From Trichuris trichiura (Eukaryota; Nematoda; Enoplea; Trichinellida; Trichuridae), in contig JBAJFE010000005.1 in the NCBI GenBank assembly GCA_037903355.1, positions 4,030,001 through 4,094,000 on the forward strand: DNA of 64,000 nt. The letters are read 5' to 3'. Under the pieces are notes generated by a model, which saw only the letters and a program-made list of their open reading frames with translations, made no database searches and was not told where the DNA came from. The position numbers and the translations under genes were made by a program. Position 1 is the first letter of the stretch. Every line of letters begins with the position of its first letter. Positions 48,275-62,000 of the stretch are shown in pieces.

Positions 48275-50526
48275 TTAAAAGTGCTGAAGCTTCTTGGAAT
48301 TAAGAGGGATCTGCGATGACTGCGAACTCTTGGACGGTCGCCGAGATACCCTATGCGAGTCCAATTCTGGCGACGAAATACTTGTTGGCGATACGGCCGA
48401 TTTGGGAGAAACATTCTCCCGACTATCGGAGACGCTAAGCGACGGCGTAAACGATAATCGGCCGCAATAAGAACCGTTGGCCACATGAACATTTGGCATA
48501 CTATTCCTTTGCTTTTGACTGCCTCGTCTCAGTTGAGCGCTATGGCCTCTTTCTAATACAGTTGCTCTAACGGCGTTCAAGTACTGAGAAGCGGTAAGTC
48601 GAAAGAAAACCATATCCGTACTGATTCGCAACGAAAAGTCGGGCACAAACACGGAAGCATTAATAAGCGCTTCCTGCGAAGGAAAAACATCCGTCTCTAT
48701 AGCGGTACAGATCCATTGTGAAAGCTCGCTAGAGGTCGCCACCGTCTTCAGTACATCGTAGCCGAAATGGTGAAAAGGACCAGCATCAAAAAGCATGTCG
48801 TCACGTCCTATCACTACGGACGCTCGTCCTTCAAGTATAAGCAGGAAGGCGTCCGAAGCTAAATCTTTTTGGTACAAAAGTTTCATTGGCTCGTACTGGT
48901 CCGGCGCGTGTACGTGCAAAACGTACTGATTCATTAGACGGTCAAAAACTCGTCTGCTAATGAAATTAGCGCCGAAGGCTTCGAACGTGGTCGTCAAGAA
49001 TTGATAGGCGGCCAAGATCATTTGCGGACTTGTTGCAAACGTTTCCAGTTCGGGATGCAACATTTGATTGGTCGGTTCGCTAAGGAAAATGGAACGACGC
49101 TTGGTCACTCGACGTCTGCTCTCTCGCATCAAGTCGAATTCGTCCATAATTTCCGCCTGAATTATCTCTTCGATAATATCTTCCAACGTGATCAAACCGA
49201 CCACTTGGTAAACAGGATCGTTCATTCCATCGTCGACTATACGTTGAACAAGAGCCAGGTGATAATGACCCTTCTTAAATTCTTCCAACATCATACTCAA
49301 AGGCGTATCTTCCATAACAAAACGAACCGGGTGCTGATAAAATTTGCATATGCTATTCAACGGAAGTTGATCTTCAGGATCAAGCAATGCCAAATCTTTG
49401 ACGTTTAAAATGCCAACAATCAGATTCCTATTGTCACCCTCGTAAACTGGAATTCTAGTATAACCGGCCTTGACGATCTCGTTGACCACCGAAGGAGTGA
49501 GAGTCATGTCGGCGGACAGCATGAATACGTCTTTTATGTTGGTCATAACGTCGGCAACGGTTTTGCGGCTAAGCTCCAAAGCTCCGGTGACTATTTGCAC
49601 CTCCTGACAGTTGCGCAATTCAGCCTCTTGCTCCTTGGACAAACGGATCAACTCCAACAGCCGATCCTTGTTGTACACTTGGCCCACCTCCTCGCCTAGG
49701 CATTTGTCCAATATTTTTGATATTGGCCAACTTACTGGAGCGGTGAGCAACATGAAGAACTTGGTCAGCATGACCGTATAAGCACCAACCGCCAACCCGT
49801 AACGGCTACATATCGCCTGCGGCACAATTTCACCGAATATCACTATGCCAAGAGATGAAACGGCCAAGGCAATAAAGCCGGTGGTCAAATCATCGAACAG
49901 TATACTGATTGCGCTATTTACGAGCACGTTGCCCAATAGAAGAGAGCAAAGCAAGTAGTTTCCTCGCTTGCGGACCGGATATATCTTTTCGGCAAAGCGA
50001 CGCTCCATCTTGTCGCCGCATTTACGTATTATCTGCAGTTCGGTTCTGTTCAAAGTCATAAGACCCAAATTGAGACCGCTGAACAAGCCGGACAGAACGA
50101 GCAGCACGCATAGCATGCTAATTTGAAGCGGCAAAGGCAAGTAGTAAACTTTCGATTTGCTGTACACGGCGACCCGTTGAAATTCCTTGTTGCCTTGATG
50201 CACCGTCTCGTCGGCTGGTATCGACTGGTTCGACGGAAACGAACCAGGAACATTCCAAGCGAAACATACGTAGTAGGTTACGCCGTCTTGAGGAAAGACG
50301 ACCGAAAAGCTGAACGACTCCGGGTCGAACGGATGGAACTCCCGGTTGGGAGTTACCAAACTGGTATCCAAGCATTCCGTTTCGCTTTGGGTCAGCAGCA
50401 CCGTCTGCACTTTCAGCAAGTTGATGCCAAATATTCGAAGACGTACTTCAACGAACGGTTGAACTATCACCGTTCCAGGTATACTGGAAGCAGCAGTACC
50501 GGTAAGAGCAAGACAAGTCGAAAGCT
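48275..50526 (-). CDS. CNNM-family Mg2+ transporter (ancient conserved domain protein)
   Basis: One long exon of about 750 codons entered at a GATTGCAG acceptor at 50527. The first exon with the signal peptide lies upstream and was not resolved. There is an N-terminal extracellular domain (VRLRIFGINLLKVQ), then DUF21 membrane domain helices: LSGLFSGLNLGLMTLNRTEL, YLLCSLLLGNVLVNSAIS and GIVIFGEIVPQAICSRYGL. The acidic helix and CBS pair begin LSRKTVADVMTNIKDVFML, with KAGYTRIPVYEGDNRNLIVG and YQVVGLITLEDIIEEIIQAE. A cyclic-nucleotide-binding-like domain spans about residues 520-690, and a Ser-rich tail follows. Every landmark matches CNNM2/4. Family knowledge: basolateral Mg2+ efflux, with the CBS pair binding Mg-ATP. 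It converges on the mec-3-like gene, about 470 bp apart. Confidence 0.95.
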
Positions 50527-50530
50527 GCAA

Positions 50531-53500
50531 TCACAAACGATACTAACATGCACAACCGACGCAAAAAAGCATGCGACTCGAAGACCAAATGCGCAAACAA
50601 TATTACCATTAGTCAACATAACCTGCGCATCAAACATTATTACCAAAATACCGTTATACCGTTAATGAAGCAGAAAAAAGACAACAAACGTCGCAGTCGT
50701 TATTGCAAACTTTTAAAGAACCTGAGCGCTTTTCTTACTGTAGCTTTCAGGTTAAGAAGTAGTAAGAAAACGTCAAAATAAGGCGAATAATCTTGCTAGT
50801 CAAACAGCGTCGCCAGTGGATGCGCAAATTTGAAAAAATGCGGCTTAGAAACATATACATATCGATTTTCGAGCAATCTAAACGAGCTTGAGCGATAAGT
50901 GCCATATTGCGCCTTTTCCTTTTCTAGTAAAAAAAAATTGACTAAAACTAGGGCAAACCTAACCGCCTGCGCAAATTAGGTATGCAGAAATTTTGACTAA
51001 AGAAAAGCGAATCATCTATGAATTATAAAAGAGCAAAAAAAGCCCCGCCTACCTACATCGACAGTAGCAGTTCAAATGTTTTACCATTACGTATTCGAGA
51101 TATGCTGTAGGCTTAAAGGCTAAAGCTGGATACGCTCGGCAAAAAGCGAACTATCGGATGATGAACTACGGAGCTATTCATTAATAAGCCAAACACGCTG
51201 TACAAGTATGGCCAAATGAAAACTTAATCTGGACGCGTCATGATGATGACGTGGAAGGCCGTGCGTTCCCTCACCGCATCTAAGCTATTATTCAAAAATA
51301 TACCGGCCGAAAATGGCTATCCATTGTTCCATTAGCATGTTGAAGCGACAAGGAACGCTGAAGGTTACATTTTAACATTTCAACAGCTCAACAAGGAATT
51401 TTGCTCGTCAAAATTAGTTGCCGCCGAATTAAAAGGAATCCAATTATTATTCAGCTGCCATTAAATTTCAATTCGGCCATGCAATTAACTTCTGCCGCGC
51501 GACAAGGCAAACGCGTGACGTATTCTTGAACGAAAAGATGACATTTATACAAAGTTAATGAAGAAAATAACGCCTACGAAATCGAAAAGAAACTTCATTA
51601 GTCGTAATGGCATTTATTCCAATGAGCGTTGTTGAACAAAACAACTCATTTGAAACTACAGTACACGCGCTTACACGTTTAATGGAAATTCAATTTTCGC
51701 TCCAAGAAACGACAACAACGCAAACAGGCACAAGTACAAACTACAGCCTATTACTTATGCTAAACAAATAAGTCTAATACAGAGCAACTTAATGAAGCTG
51801 CGGACGGAAAAGTATGGCTTACAAAAGACTAAAAGCTAATCAAAAGCGCAGTTATTCTGAAAATTTCAAACCTTCGAACCTGATTATCAGATAACACTTA
51901 CAGTAACCTCGCTTATTTATTCTTCCATCTATTACTAAGCTGATTGCTAATGAATGCGGAAAACGGACAAAATCTCAAATGATGTGATAATATTAATTCA
52001 TTGAATTCCATTGTTTTCAATCGCCGAGTTAATTAAAAATTAAACCACACACGTCGCGCTGATCGATCGGGCCAAAAGTTGAAGGTAATCACGCAACGTG
52101 CGCCAGCCAGTGGGCGGAAATTGCAAGAGTTATCGAACAATTGCGCCTGGTTAGCATTGTTCCATCGATGCAAACGTATTTCTCAGTAAAATCGACGAAA
52201 CTTCACTCCAATATGTATCTATTTTTACTTAGCTAATTTACATGTTCTCAGCTCTGCTGAAAAGTGATCCTTCGGGTAAGAATGCGACTTGAAAGCTTAG
52301 AACTCGGAACAAATATATCTTTCCATTAGGGCATTTCAACGGGCAAAGCACTATGTCGGCCTTAGAAGTTGGAATTTATGCAGCGAGAACGCCAATGCCT
52401 GCTAGGATATATTGTTGGGATACCCAAAAAAGGGACTTTTGAAAAAGAATACGAGCAACTACGCATAAAGTTGCCATTAGGAATAGAACAGCACGCATTA
52501 GCTTTAAAAAAACCTCTAAGAGAAGTGCGGACCAAATAAAGCTTTCGTATATCGTCACATGCGCATTTACATATGCAAATAACTTGCGGGCGACAAGAAC
52601 AACGAACAATTGCTAATTGGTTATCGTTTGAAAATGGTTAAAAAAAGGTTACATTTTGCGCCCATGCAAACGGAGCATCAGCCAACACCAAACGTTCAAC
52701 ATTGATTACTTACCGAAAAGAACCGGTCGTCCTGCGAAAAATACAAACACGTTAATGGAATTGAAACGAAAGACAAAATGGCCTCAACTATCGCCAAAGC
52801 AACACGGTACAACTCTAAGCAACTTCGAAATGTCACTTTTCAAAAAGCAAACCAGTGTTGAGAGAAAACATTCTTTTCAGGATAATGAAAACGAATGCGT
52901 AGGCTTCAACAATTCTACTGAACAAGAATTACAAGCGTCGCCGCAGTCAGTGGGCACACTGCGCGCCTGGAAAAATTTTGTAAACAAAAGTAAATTGCTT
53001 ACGCGGGGATGGGGAAACACAATGCGACAATAATAACAATAAGAGCACTTAGGGAAGCTAGGAGAGTTTTTGATAACGAAACTGAGTTTTGAACAGGAAA
53101 ATTTTCAACTTGACAATTCGAAGGTACGAAGTTTAAAAACAGTTTGCAGAAACGTCTTACTCGTATCCAACAACCGCGTCGTGGTCGTCCACGCGCAGGC
53201 CGAGCAGTACAGGTTCGTCGACGTTACCACAATCGCAATCGCACGGTTTGCCATGGCGGGCTGCATTCTCAAACTGCGCAATTCTGTTTTTCAACAAGGC
53301 GCAATCACATTCGTGCAACACTTGTTCAACGTTCCGAAATAGCAGCAGTAGGACCCAACCGGAAAGAGGCAACACCATTACACGGGCGCAATAAAAGTTC
53401 GCCCACTTTTCAAAAGTATACACGCCATCCGACCGCTTCCTTTGTAGGAAACAGCTCTCGGCGCATTTAGTTCACTTTCTTTTTTTGATGATCAAGTTGT

Positions 53501-55963
53501 ATTCCTTAGAAGAGTATACTGTAACTCAGCTAGCAGCAAAATTCGAAGCTTTTTCTTAACCCAGTGGGCTTAAGGGACAAGCTAGAAAGTTAAACAATTA
53601 ATAAAAAGTTTAATTTTACGAGCGCAAAGGCTTTTATTTCAAACTGATGGCAGTGACCTAAAATGGGCATCCTTCAATCGTCTACTTTAGGTGAAAGCAC
53701 AATCAATCGCCTGCATGTGCGTCTTTGAACTTGTCGAAAAATCGACTTGCGGCAGCAGCTCGTTGACAGACGATCGTAAATAGCTACGCAGCATTGAATG
53801 CTAAAAAAACAGTGGCACTGAACTTAATCGTAACAATTACGAGATCGCGTCTCCTTGCACTCTTTGTTCAAAAGGAATAACTGGAATAAAAGTTTGTCGA
53901 TAAAAAAAAATAATTTACTCCAATTAACAACTTTTCTTGGTGATAACGCCTTTTGTTAAAGCTACTTTTTAAAAGAGCAGCTGTTGCCGCTGCGTCCAAT
54001 TTTAGCCGCGGGTGCGCAGTAAATTTTCTTTTTCCATTACTTAACGAACTGTGGAAACGTGTGAAACGTTGCGTGCATTTGGCGGTAATCAATTTCGGCT
54101 GATTGGTCGATTTGAAAATGGCTCAACTTTCTAATTTGAAAAAAAGTCAATTTTACGCTCAATAAAGTTCTCTGCAACGACTAATAAACAAAGACTGCAT
54201 TGAACACGTCTAAACGAGCGTACCCTATCTGCCTTGCCCCAACAGCATTCGCCCAAATGAAGTAACGTCGCCGGAAGACAAGTCGTTGGCGGAACGTTCG
54301 AACTTAGCAACTACATTTTGTTAATGAATGCGGATGACGTTCAAAGGGACTTAAACAACCGATGATTTCTGCTTGACGTCACAGGTATTAAGTATGCTAA
54401 TCTCTTGTCGAATTTGTATAAAGCGTAAAGCGCATTATTAATGGCTTAAATGGACTTAGAAAGGGTAAACAAACAAGTAACACAGCTTGATAATGACTTA
54501 ACGCAATTAGCGAAATATTCGAACCTGAAAATCATAATTAGATTAATGCCGCCTTTCCACTCGGACAGTTGCGCACTCTTATCCAGACATTCTCGCCAAT
54601 GCAACGCAGTGAACCGCGTTTCCCATCGCGAAACAGCTTAAAGGATCGATATGCACGTCATCATCGCGATTAAGGGCGCTGTGCTAGTAATTACAGTACG
54701 AACCTGATTATCTTAACGGACTTGAAAGTACAAAATTTAAAGAAGAACAACAGTTTTTGCTAGCAGATGTTTGCGCAGAACTTTTGCCGTTATTATTGCA
54801 TAAGAGTAAGCGCCGGAAAACTATCGGCTAAAGTCTGAGAATTCACCTCTCAGTCGTCCTACCGTTTTTTAAGAAATGCAGGTTCCTTTCCAACAGGCAA
54901 GCCGGCGATGTCATTCTGCACTTATTGGCAAGCATATCGCTCCACTCTGCTTATCCTTACTTATGCCTAGGCCAGGATATAAGCCTTAAATTTAGATGAA
55001 GCCAGAACAAGGTGACGGAGGTACAGTAATACGGGAGAAGATTTTAAGTCTGATATCCGAATTTTTGATTATTCGAAACGACGTGTCCTGCAACATTTCG
55101 TTTAGATAATCAAATCTTTCCTTTACTCAGCTAACTGAGTTTTATTCACCGGGTTTTTGCAGTTTTTAGCATAACTTTTGAAAACGGAAAAAAGATAATC
55201 AGGTTCGTTTCAAACTAATAACGAACTTGCATACATTTTTCGAAAGAAATAGCGCTTGAAATGCGTCCTCAAGCACGCGATAAACCTATCAATTAGTTGC
55301 AAAACAGTTTACTGGCAAAAGACACATGCAACACTGAACAAGGGCGACACAGTAGACGTCAAGATAGTTTTTCATAACAATAATGATTATTAACGATATT
55401 ACACTGACGACGCTATTCGTGGTACAATAATAATTAATAAATATAATACCGCCATACGCTTCGTTCTACATACGCCATGAAATAATGCCATTTACCGCCA
55501 AAAAATCCAGTCAAAATATGCAATAATTAACGACAGAAAAAGACCATTAAAATAGTGCCGGAACATTGCTGTTTACAAGACTGTAAGGCAGCTTTCGGCG
55601 CGACTTAACGCTTAATATATTTAACTCTAAAAATAAAAAATGGTCATTACAAATAACTTCGTACTGTAGATTTAGCAGAACAAATATGCAAAAAAATCAA
55701 CGTAATAATGACCGACAACAACCGCGGAAGCTTAGAAAATATATTTTGTTAAAAAAGGAACATTTTTATTACTATTCCTTCTTCCATTGAACAATACTCT
55801 CTGCAACCACCAATAGAGAGAGAGCAAAACATGTAATGGAGCGAATGGTTAACCGCCCTTTGTTGTACTGTAACGCATTTCGATAAAAACGCACGACACA
55901 ACGACGTAGCAACGCTCATTTTTGTAGCGCTGACCAATGCGCCATTGAGTATACGTACAAAAG
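50531..55963. other. long intergenic region between CNNM and CDC73
   Basis: Mostly AT-rich and non-coding. It presumably contains the first CNNM exon and promoter within the first few hundred bases. Open frames at 52656-53033 (+, includes MELKRKTKWPQLSPK) and 53144-53470 overlap in several frames, without family or clean exon context. A degraded copy of the dispersed element family lies near 54950-54990. TTTATT at 55765-55770 could be the CDC73 polyadenylation signal. Confidence 0.4.
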
Positions 55964-58900
55964 TTAGAAGTCCAATTGAGATTTCTTTTTAACCATAAAC
56001 CTAAGAAAATCGTTTCAACTTGAACGGATTGGAAAAAAAAGCAATCGAAGCGCTCACCTGTCAAGCGTTTCCCAAAATTTGTGCAAGCATGCACGATCAA
56101 GGTGTCGCTTTGTTCGCGAAAGCGTTAAAATATTTACCGCCCACCTGGAGACGTTCGAGTCCAACTTGTCGTCTTCCCATTTCAAATGAAAAGCGCAAAC
56201 TAAAAAAAGGCGTATTGGAAGGTCTTTTTTATCTAAAAAAATGCGCCTCCAAACGCGGCAAACCTTTTGTAAATATGTCGGGAGGATTTGTGCCCAATGG
56301 CCATCCTTTGAACTGCCACGCCGGTCCTTGAACGAACACGGCAACTACGCGATTCCTATCATTAATAATATACGCGTGATGTGTCACGTTATACGCTTTC
56401 AAAAAAAGCGCAACGTACCATTCGTCATTCGTGAAGCGTAAAGGGTTGTTGACAATGCGAAAAGGGGAACTGGTGCCATTTTCTCGACGTCTGTGAATTA
56501 GAATTTCGTTATCGCGTCTTGCACCTTTCGTCTTTGCTTCGTCGGAACTGGCGTATCTAAGGATGAGATACGTTGACTGAAAAGCGACGTTATCGCGTCG
56601 AACCTTTACCTTAAATTTTCCAGTAACTCCCGCGCATTGTACAACGTGACTAGAGACGACGTAGTCGAAGGAATAACAATTATAGGAATTCGAGAAGCTA
56701 AACGAATTAGCGCTTATTTTTTTAAAAAAACTTGCAAATATCTTATATTGATACATCGTTTGGATGGTCTGCCAACAATGGTATCGTCTCTGACAGCTGA
56801 CATTGAAGCACTCATCTTTCCATGGGAAGCGTTCAAGTGGGTACTATTAGGACCGTTCAATCTGTCGGCAACTGCCGACTCCACGACGGGTACAGTGAAT
56901 GTGCGTTTTGTATCAATGTTGAAATCTTCGGTGACTAAAAATCATCAACGAATCATTCATGAAAAAAAAGATGAACAACAATAAAACTGACCAGATTTCT
57001 TAAAACGATCTTGATCGTAACGACTGTAGGCAGGTTGCGAACCGCGTTTCTCCAGGTCATTACTAATTTGTACTTCCTTGGAAACGCGCACTTTTTCCAT
57101 TTTCGTTTTTGCAATTTTCTCCACCTCGTGAATAGCCGGCTTGATGACGGCCAAAATATCCTATGCAAAAATTACTGCGCTATTGTTAATGTATGCAAAT
57201 TTTTTAAATGCAAATCAATGCAACCTTTGTTGCCGCCATAAGAATGGAATTGCGATTGACGTAGACAATTTCTTCGGTAATCAATTCGGTCGATTTTTCG
57301 ACGTGCTCCTCGACGGGTGCTTCTCCTTCGATACCGACGGTCGGGAGCTCCTCCAAATCGTCCTCGATTGTTTGAATTTGCGTTCTTTTACGAGCCAGCG
57401 CTTTTGAACGCAAAGCGGCGATCTTGTCCGCCGTCAGACCCAAGTCTTTGGACAATTCGCTATCCAATTTATTGTTATTATTGCAGGCAAGGAAATGGAA
57501 CCGGGTCGGAAGCAGCTCACCGAATCGGTTCGGTCAGCTTCGAGTCCTGCTCGGCTGTACTTCCTTTGCCCAGCATGGCAAAGAGACGCTCCTTTCTGGC
57601 CACTTCTTCCAACTGAAAAAAAAATTCAAATATCAATTACGTCTCATTAAAGTTTAAAGGACAAGGATTCGTCGACAAGTACGAAATTGCAGAAAGGAGC
57701 GTTGCAGTCTATTCTTGTTGGCGCCGTTTCAAGCTTTTCATTGGTCAGATAATCTTCCAACGGCTGTAGGAAACGCTCTATCACCGAAAGCTTCCCATAA
57801 AAGCGTCTTCAATAAATACCTTTCGATCTGGACGAATCACCACTTGAAGCTCACGAGCTGCCGCTTCTTTTACGTAGCTTGTGTGAACAAGGCTACGATT
57901 TTTCAAGAAAAAATACACACTCTCAAGTGTGTAGTAATCTTTTTGACTGAAACAAACGCGAAGTCATTGGAAAGCATTAATAGGCAACGATAATCTCTCC
58001 AAAAATTGCCGCCATTGCATAGTTAAAGTACATCTATGGTTGAGCAGGTCCTAACTACCCAACCCGATTACCGTACAATAAGACAAGAAACACTATGCCG
58101 CGCAGCACTGTAAGTGATAAGCGTAAGAACAAAATCATGCGCGATACATATAAAGTGGGAAAAAAAGCAAACGTGGTTATAAAAACCCGTTTGGTGATGT
58201 GTACCTGCACATCAAGTTGATTACTGTCATACCTCTTCACGTGACGAGTAGATTTTTCGCTATAAGAACGTTCGTGCATTATTTTGGGACAGTACACTGC
58301 TTTATTATCGAAAGGGGCTTTCCGTGATGGCAATTAGTGTGCTAGCTTCACTGTTTCTCCCCTTTGACTGTTAGATGTTTGAACCTGCTCATACTATACA
58401 GTACACTTCTAAAATTGGGAGCGATAGATACGCTAACGAAATGGCGAAAGCTGATTTTTCTAAGTTTTATGACTAAAATGTTATTGCAAAAAAAAGTAGG
58501 CAGCCTATTACTGTAGAAATAGAGAGAAATTTAAAATGACGAGAACACACTATCCAGAAAACGTTATGAGTGGCGAAACTGTATTTAAAAGGTTTTAATG
58601 AACAAACAGATAAATGAAAAAATTAACAATGCACTGCCAACATCGAAACTTGACACCTCTACGACCGGTTCTTATTAACCAAATGTACGACATGGCATTA
58701 CACATCATGGCAAAGAAAGTAACCTATAGCACAACATACATGTTTAAGTTAACAAATCTATTTAACAAGAAGCCAAGCGTGAAAAAAGTTTTGCGTTTAA
58801 AACGACCGTGCCCAGTGTTTCAGTTCAATTTGAACTTTTTGAGCCCAAAAATGAGATGATGACGGTAACTAGTAAGTAAGAAAAAATAATGGCTCAACAC

Positions 58901-59074
58901 TGACGGGTAAGCAAAGGAAAAACCACGTTCAAAAAAAACTTACTTCCACATCAGAAAGTTGGTCTTGCATGACTTGTGAAATGCTTTATCGCCAAATATC
59001 AAATAGTCGCCTTCTTCAATAATTTCTCGGCCATTTATTGTGTAATCGCGCATTCGCGATAAGGGATAATCCAT
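55964..59074 (-). CDS. CDC73: CDC73 / parafibromin, Paf1 complex subunit
   Basis: Multi-exon. Exon 1 (59074-58944) reads MDYPLSRMRDYTINGREIIE then GDYLIFG and KSCKTNFLMW. Exon 2 (57946-57820) reads DYYTLESVYFFLKNRSLVH and ARELQVVIRPDRK; exon 3 starts at 57775 with RFLQPLEDYL. These are colinear with the human N-terminal CDC73 domain. Next come ELSKDLGLTADKIAALRSKA, and AYSRYDQDRFKK with EDFNIDTKRTF. The C-terminal Ras-like domain has NEILIHRRRENGT, PFRIVNNPLRF, RVVAVFVQGPAWQFKGWP and KRHLDRACLHKFWETLDR. A tiny last exon (56000-55964) adds FMVKKKSQLDF, matching the human end. Family knowledge: nuclear Paf1 complex, RNA polymerase II elongation and histone modification; a tumour suppressor in humans. 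Intron 1 is about 1 kb. Confidence 0.95.
58349..58409 (-). repeat. inverted repeat arm flanking CDC73 exon 1, left
   Basis: CACTGTTTCTCCCCTTTGAC, then ATGTTTGAACCTGC and CTATACAGTACACTTC. It is the inverted, diverged counterpart of 59583-59641. Confidence 0.6.
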
Positions 59075-62000
59075 CCTCCCGCAAGAGGAGTAACGGAAGT
59101 AAGAAAGATTACCGGCTAAACGATTTGCAAGTCCAACTCAGGCAATGGTTCTCCTATTCAACGACCGTTCTCGGCTCTTTAAGCCATTTACTCAAAAAAC
59201 CGCTAATTGCAAAGGCAAAATAAAACCAATTAGCACTGAAAAAAATTCAGTTCCAATAATGGACTTGCTTATCTGATACTGCAATGTTATGACAAAAAAT
59301 CCTTTAATGATTCGCAGGTTGTGCGCAGGCGTACTGTATTTCTTATTGCAACGAGTTTGAGTTTTGTGAGCTTATGGACGCTGTGACAGCTGCTACACAG
59401 TTAATTCGAAGTAATAAACGCAACAGTGGACAGAAAACTGCAATAGAAGAATAAATAACTTGAGAATCACTGTCGGCTACGATAGCTTTTGCCACTGCAG
59501 TGGGTAGCAACAGATTAATTTGCATAATCAGTATTAAACTGAAAAAAAACATTTTAAAAAGCTACTGTCGCTCTGAATTTCAGAAGTTGACTGTATAATG
59601 TGGCGCAGGTTCAAACACCCAATGGTCAAAGGGGGACTGTGAAACTACTACAGTTACCGTCGGCGGAGAGCAGTCGTTTAGAATAGGAGTTTACTGCGTC
59701 CAACTAACACGCTACAGCTCACGAACCGTCACACACCGAGAGACTAGATGACACGACACGAGTCAGACCGTAATTAAAACTTGAGATGCAGGTACACTAG
59801 ACGTCATCCCGGCGAATGAAGTAACAGCAAGAACAGCATTATTAAAAATAAACAAGTTTATAAATAAATCAACGAAAGATAGCAGGATTTCCCTAAGATT
59901 AGACGGAAAAAATTCAAAAGAAGCGGTTCGTCGTGTAGATGACTTAAAAAGGTATTTTCAAGGAACCGCGGTTAGTAATAACCAGTTGCAGTTATGCCTT
60001 TCAGCGAAAACCGTTGTTTTTTGAAAAGACGGTCTAACTACTGTAAGGACATGTGGAAACAACTAAATTAGCTGAAACGTCGCGTACAGCAATGCAACGA
60101 GGCAGCGGACCAACTAACGTGCATAACAGCTCACAGCAGCATTGCATCGTTCCGACGTCGAGTTATTCCTGAAAGCATTTATGGAAATTTGGCCATTCGT
60201 TTTTCCTAATACTTCTTTTGAACGGAGCCTTCGAGGCTAGCGACAACCAGTCAATTAGCGTCAATTACTGACAACGAGACGCGATTAGCTCTGAAATCTC
60301 TGCTTAATAGAAAAAGTTGAAAAGGCAACTTTTCTTCTACAATATATGCTTAAGACTGCTCGAAACCGGTTAGAAAACAAAAAATGAAATGACTTAGCAT
60401 TAATAAAAAACGCAGTAACGCACATTTAAATTATGCAGCGTAGAATAAAGGTATCCAATATAAAACTTAAGAAACTTCGCGTTTCATGTAATTAACTATC
60501 GTATAAATTTTTAAAAATTATACGATTGTAAGAACTTTTCAGGTTCGCCGAAGTTTTAGGAAAACAAGCTCACAACAGACTTCACGCTTTTGATGCACCC
60601 TTGACCGGAAGTGGAAAATTAGTTCGCTATTCTTTGGAGTTACGAGGCTAATTAGAAATTTTTTAAAATTGTAACCGACAATACTCTCTGCATTATATGT
60701 CTAATGATAAGGTGACATTTAAAGAACAAGTTAAATACTGTAAAATAGTTTTCAGGTACAGTAGCAGAGCTTGAGCCCGCTGCCCTTTTTTTTTAGCAAA
60801 TTTAGGCTGTAAACTGACACGTTTATGAAATTGTTAAGTTGCGAAGGAACGTAACATTTACGTAGCTTACGCAAGTTGAATTCTTGAAGTCTAAATTTCG
60901 ATTTTAGCAAACAACTTTAAAGGCAATCAGACATTTGCGGACGCTAGCAAAAGTAAAGTTTACAAGGCGCCAGAGCGAAAGCAGCATTTGTCTTACAAAA
61001 AACAAGTGAAACGCTACCAAAGTAGTGCATGCGTCTTCGTAGACCGCAAAGGAAAACAAAAAGTTGACTTTTACAAATTCCCTTCTCCTAACAAAGGACG
61101 CGTCTTTCAAAAGAAGCGCTCAGCGAATGACCATTAACAAATGGTACTAAAATTTATTATTGCACTTTTTGCCAACCAGTTTCGCTTCGAAACGAAAGTC
61201 AAACTCGTCGAACAATAACGAGCGGACAGTTCGATGCTTACCTATATGTTTTCACTTTCTTCCTTATGAAAAGAAGAAGAAATTCTAGATTCTTTCGACC
61301 TCTTTACAATTTCTTTTTCCGTGAATTCAAGCAGGCAAAATACGTAAAGAAGAACGTACTTGAATTTGCATCAAATCAACGCAACTGGCTAGTCATTTCT
61401 TCGTACGCTAAACAGTTTATCATTGTAGCGGATTGAAATTAGTGTAGGTCTTTCTGATCAATAATTGATTACGGTAGGTTGTTGGGCAGACATTTTTTTC
61501 TAAAAGCGACACAATCAACGGAAGTAGCTTTGCAGCGCGTCTTTAACAGTCAAATCACATTGCGGACAGTGACCTTATTTAGTATTTGTCAGTTAAATTT
61601 AAAAATTACAACTTTAACTGACTTACAAGCCATCAATTGTCGTTGGTAGCATTCTTCTAAAAATTTGGCACCATTTGGCCCTTTTCAGGAGGCTACTCAC
61701 TGTAGTCTAACGTGGCGACGATAATAGATTCAAAATTTTGAAATTAATCGTTCAAACAACGGAAGCTCGCCAAGCGCTGCGCGACTTTTCAACTATTACG
61801 CGACCGCTGTAGGGCATAAGGCTACAAAAATACTGTTCAACAACTATTAATTCCTCCTTAAAATTTTCTGCCCCCCTTCGATCAAAGCGCATTGATAGTG
61901 AATGGCGAAAACGTGAATTCAAGTTCAAAAAACCAGCAGACATCAGTGCTGGCTCATTATTCTAACGTGACGTCATGGAGACCACAAAAAGGTCAATGAC

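Noticed and set aside
52656..53470. Overlapping plus-strand frames (125, 90 and 108 codons) that look like exons
   Set aside because: Three frames overlap in the same stretch and none has a start, splice chain or family match that favours it.
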